Shown in pieces: positions 13,006-14,694 of a DNA stretch of 14,694 bases. Position 1 is the stretch's first letter. Every line of letters starts with the position of its first letter. The translations under genes and the position numbers were made by a program. The DNA lies in the NCBI GenBank assembly GCA_036555065.1, contig DATBLZ010000045.1, forward strand, positions 1 through 14,694, read 5' to 3'. This stretch comes from DATBLZ01 sp036555065 (GTDB lineage: Bacteria; Pseudomonadota; Gammaproteobacteria; Steroidobacterales; Rariloculaceae). A model generated the notes under the pieces. The model was given only the letters and a program-made list of their open reading frames with translations. It did not search any database and was not told where the DNA came from.

Positions 13006-14427
13006 CTACACGCCGGCGCTGCGCGGCGCGCCGAGCAACGCCGCGAGCGCGCCGACGTCGCCGAGATTCTCGATCCCTTCGACGGCGCGGAAGATCTCAT
13101 CGCACTGCGGAGCCGCGTGCACGAGCGACGCGCAATCATTGAACTTCTCATAGAGCTCGGCGCGCGTGAACGGCCGGTCCGGCCCGCCGCGATATTTATC
13201 ATCCGCGTGCATGACGAGCTTGCGGCCGTCGGTGAGATCGACTTCGACGATGCTGCGAATCTTCTCGAACCCCAGCGCCTCGATTGCCGGGTCGAGCACA
13301 CGCTCGACCTTGCGCATGAGGGCCTGAACGGGCGCGCTCTGAACGAACTCGTCGTTGAATTCCCGAATGCCGGCTTTGCGCCGGAGCGCGATGGCAGTGA
13401 CCATGAACGCCGGACAAAACTTCGCTTCGAGCTCGTTACGAGCGATTGCGTACCGTAACGGGTTCAAGATGTTCGAGCCCGCGCGCACGCGAATCGCGGC
13501 TATTTGCGTGGGCTCGACGTCGTTCTCGACGACGAGCCGGCGCATGGCATCCATCGTCGGGTGACCGAGCACGCCGCAGGGGTAGGGCTTGATCGCAACG
13601 CCCGGCGAAACAATCGTGTGAGGGTCACCGAGCTTGCCGATGATGCGCTTGGCATCGAATCCGCCGCCGTGGCCGAAGGCAGCGAAAAACCCCCACGGCG
13701 GATCGAGGGCGTCGGCGCCGCCCGTAAAACCGCGTGCTGCGAGCTCGGCCGCGACGACGCCGTTTTGCGCCGCGCGGCCGACGTGGAGCGGCTTCGTCAT
13801 GCTGCCGAAATTCACGCGAATGCCCGACGCCGAGCTCGCCGCGATCGCGAGCGCATGCGCCGTCTGATCGCGGTCGAGCGCGAGCAGCTTCGCTGCCGCA
13901 GTGACCGCGCCGAATGTGCCGATCGTTCCCGACGAGTGAAACCCCATCTCGTAGTGATTCGGGTGGACGGCTTCGGCGATCTTGCACTCGACCTCGAACC
14001 CGGTCAGAAAGGCCTCGAGGAACTGTGCGCCGGTCGCATGCCGCGCTTCCGCGACTGCGAACGCCGCAGCAAGCGGCGGAATGGTCGGATGCGTGAGCAG
14101 CCCGAAGATCCGGTCGGGACTCGTCGCGAGCTGCGTATCGTCCCAATCGAGCGCGTGCCCGCTCGTGCCGTTAACGAGCGCCGCCAAGCTCGTGCTCGTC
14201 TTGAACGGCTCTTTGCCGAGCGCCGTCGCGGCCGCGGTCGTCGCCGCCGCGCGCGCATGCTCGGCGAGGATCGCGGACGCCCGCTGAGTCGCGCCAGCGA
14301 GCATGACGCCGAAGCCGTCGATGATGCAGCGTTTCGCAACCGTGCGCGCATCAGGCGGGAAGTGCGCGAGCCTCGCGCCCGCGACGAAATCGAGCACCGC
14401 GGCCGTCGCGGATGTTTCTCGTGGCAT
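13006..14427 (-). CDS. MmgE/PrpD-family enzyme
   Basis: Cytoplasmic enzyme of 473 residues in the MmgE/PrpD superfamily, which includes 2-methylcitrate dehydratase, cis-aconitate decarboxylase and several uncharacterised dehydratases or epimerases of carboxylic acids. Conserved blocks are NGTSGHALDWDD (86-97), LTHPTIPPLAAAFA (111-124), GFHSSGTIGTFGA (162-174), GSMTKPLHVGRAAQNGV (208-224) and IKPYPCGVLGHPTMDA (279-294). Candidate catalytic residues are Asp94, His113, His164, Lys212 and Lys280. The loop after Lys280 reads PYPCG, unlike the histidine-bearing loop of cis-aconitate decarboxylase, so a different substrate is likely. The ATG at 14427 has a strong ribosome site, GGGGAGAGGT, directly upstream. 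A longer frame reaching 14589 would run through the promoter region and lacks family similarity. It heads a leftward unit with the MatC-like carrier 12 bases downstream. Confidence 0.88.
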   Translation of the reverse strand: MPRETSATAAVLDFVAGARLAHFPPDARTVAKRCIIDGFGVMLAGATQRASAILAEHARAAATTAAATALGKEPFKTSTSLAALVNGTSGHALDWDDTQLATSPDRIFGLLTHPTIPPLAAAFAVAEARHATGAQFLEAFLTGFEVECKIAEAVHPNHYEMGFHSSGTIGTFGAVTAAAKLLALDRDQTAHALAIAASSASGIRVNFGSMTKPLHVGRAAQNGVVAAELAARGFTGGADALDPPWGFFAAFGHGGGFDAKRIIGKLGDPHTIVSPGVAIKPYPCGVLGHPTMDAMRRLVVENDVEPTQIAAIRVRAGSNILNPLRYAIARNELEAKFCPAFMVTAIALRRKAGIREFNDEFVQSAPVQALMRKVERVLDPAIEALGFEKIRSIVEVDLTDGRKLVMHADDKYRGGPDRPFTRAELYEKFNDCASLVHAAPQCDEIFRAVEGIENLGDVGALAALLGAPRSAGV

Positions 14428-14448
14428 ACCTCTCCCCGCCCACGGGAA

Positions 14449-14454
14449 ATTATA
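14449..14454 (-). promoter_or_regulatory. -10 box for the MmgE/PrpD gene
   Basis: Read on the minus strand this is a perfect TATAAT, preceded by GGC, with transcription expected near 14442 and a leader of about 15 bases containing only the ribosome site. No good -35 hexamer is found at 16-18 bp; TTGACG at 14486-14481 is 26 bp away, too far for a standard promoter. Confidence 0.45.
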
Positions 14455-14505
14455 GCCGTCGCTTGCAGCCAACTGCCGCGCGTCAACAAGAATGAGGCTT
14501 CGGGT

Positions 14506-14534
14506 TTGACGCTGACGGCTGTTCGTGCTAAACG
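14506..14534 (+). promoter_or_regulatory. extended -10 sigma-70-type promoter for the exported-protein gene
   Basis: TTGACG (14506-14511) and TAAACG (14529-14534) are separated by exactly 17 bp, and TGC immediately precedes the -10 box, the extended -10 form. Transcription would begin near 14541, leaving a leader of about 64 bases before the ATG at 14605. Confidence 0.55.
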
Positions 14535-14556
14535 TGAGCTCGCCGGACCGGCACAC

Positions 14557-14572
14557 GTTGCGGTCCCGCAAC
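14557..14572 (+). other. leader hairpin or inverted repeat
   Basis: GTTGCGG and CCGCAAC form a perfect 7-bp inverted repeat around TC. An alternative pairing, GGACCG (14544-14549) with CGGTCC (14561-14566), uses part of the same bases, so two exclusive stems are possible. It lies in the predicted leader between promoter and ribosome site. It could be an RNA stem or an operator for a regulator; the sequence alone does not decide. Confidence 0.4.
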
Positions 14573-14604
14573 AAAACAACGAATGCCATCAGGGGGGAAT
14601 CGAA

Positions 14605-14694
14605 ATGGCACTCAAGAGCATTGCTTTGATCAGTCCCATTGCGGCTGCGGTCGCGATGGCGTTGAGCGCGAGCGCGAATGCACAGGAGCCCGAG
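14605..14694 (+). CDS. exported protein, signal peptide only (3' partial)
   Basis: An open frame of 30 codons running off the window. It begins with ATG after a strong purine-rich ribosome site, AGGGGGG at 14591-14597, seven bases upstream. The residues form a classic Sec signal peptide: Lys4, a hydrophobic core ISPIAAAVAMALSAS, and a cleavage site after ANA, followed by QEPE. Nothing of the mature protein except four residues is visible, so the function cannot be assigned. This style of signal peptide with an acidic or Gln-rich start is common in TonB-dependent receptors of proteobacteria, which would fit next to an organic-acid import operon, but that is only a guess. It is divergent from the MmgE/PrpD gene across 177 bp holding both promoters. 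Confidence 0.7.
   Translation, partial: MALKSIALISPIAAAVAMALSASANAQEPE

Noticed and set aside
12022..13458. Long open frame (478 codons) on the plus strand opposite the MatC-like and MmgE/PrpD genes
   Set aside because: It is extremely rich in Arg, Glu and Asp with no domain or membrane pattern, spans two well-supported genes and has no ribosome site. It is a shadow of GC-rich codon use.
268..14544. GAGCTC hexamer occurring about 29 times by eye, several-fold above what composition predicts
   Set aside because: In the coding cases I checked on both strands it is GAG CTC in frame (Glu-Leu), so it reflects preferred Glu and Leu codons rather than a motif with its own function.
14428..14589. 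N-terminal extension of the MmgE/PrpD protein by 54 residues
   Set aside because: The extension would run through the -10 boxes and leader of the divergent gene, has no family similarity, and the internal ATG at 14427 has a strong ribosome site and begins where family members begin.

Overview
The window is about 14.7 kb of GC-rich, densely packed bacterial DNA, with most gaps under 100 bp. The gene families, the many Sec signal peptides and REP-like palindromes of the GTGGGAGCGGC...GCCGC type point to a proteobacterium, most likely a gammaproteobacterium. No rRNA, tRNA, CRISPR array, transposase or phage gene was seen, and no gap exceeds 300 bases. The assignment to Gammaproteobacteria is inferred from family content and repeat type, not from a marker gene.

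Layout. (1) 1-2267, plus strand: two FtsX/MacB-type ABC transporter permeases, the first cut by the window edge; their ATPase must lie upstream. (2) 2270-3220, minus: an unrecognised multi-pass membrane protein. (3) 3299-4501, plus: the alpha and beta subunits of a protocatechuate 4,5-dioxygenase (LigA, LigB), followed at 4530-5258 by a sigma-like glutathione S-transferase whose 3' end overlaps the next gene. (4) 5252-6868, minus: a secreted five-heme cytochrome c. From the same 67-bp gap, 6936-8081 runs the other way and encodes a monoheme cytochrome c fused to a probable outer-membrane beta-barrel. (5) 8098-10644, plus: a tandem-duplicated GFA/CENP-V zinc protein, a secreted SnoaL-like (NTF2-fold) protein and a secreted SMP-30/gluconolactonase-like lactonase. 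These lie tightly behind the cytochrome-barrel gene and probably form one transcription unit with it. (6) 10641-10697: a pair of opposed REP-like palindromes between convergent genes. (7) 10711-14427, minus: transcribed in the order MmgE/PrpD-family enzyme, MatC-like dicarboxylate carrier, DUF3667-type zinc-ribbon membrane protein. (8) 14605 to the end, plus: the signal peptide of an exported protein cut by the window edge, with a good promoter and a leader hairpin.

How the genes may work together. The window reads as a catabolic accessory region for aromatic and organic acids: ring cleavage (LigAB), a glutathione-linked enzyme (GST), an organic-acid importer with an MmgE/PrpD enzyme, and a lactonase. 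The most unusual part is the divergent cytochrome locus at 5252-10644. There, two heme proteins, a lactonase and a SnoaL-like protein are all predicted to be exported and share one promoter region. I infer an envelope oxidation or electron-transfer module, but no substrate can be named from sequence.

The clearest structural oddity is a REP-like palindrome, with a 15-bp tandem duplication of its head, lying inside the MatC-like coding sequence without breaking the frame. A second REP supplies the stop codon of the lactonase gene.
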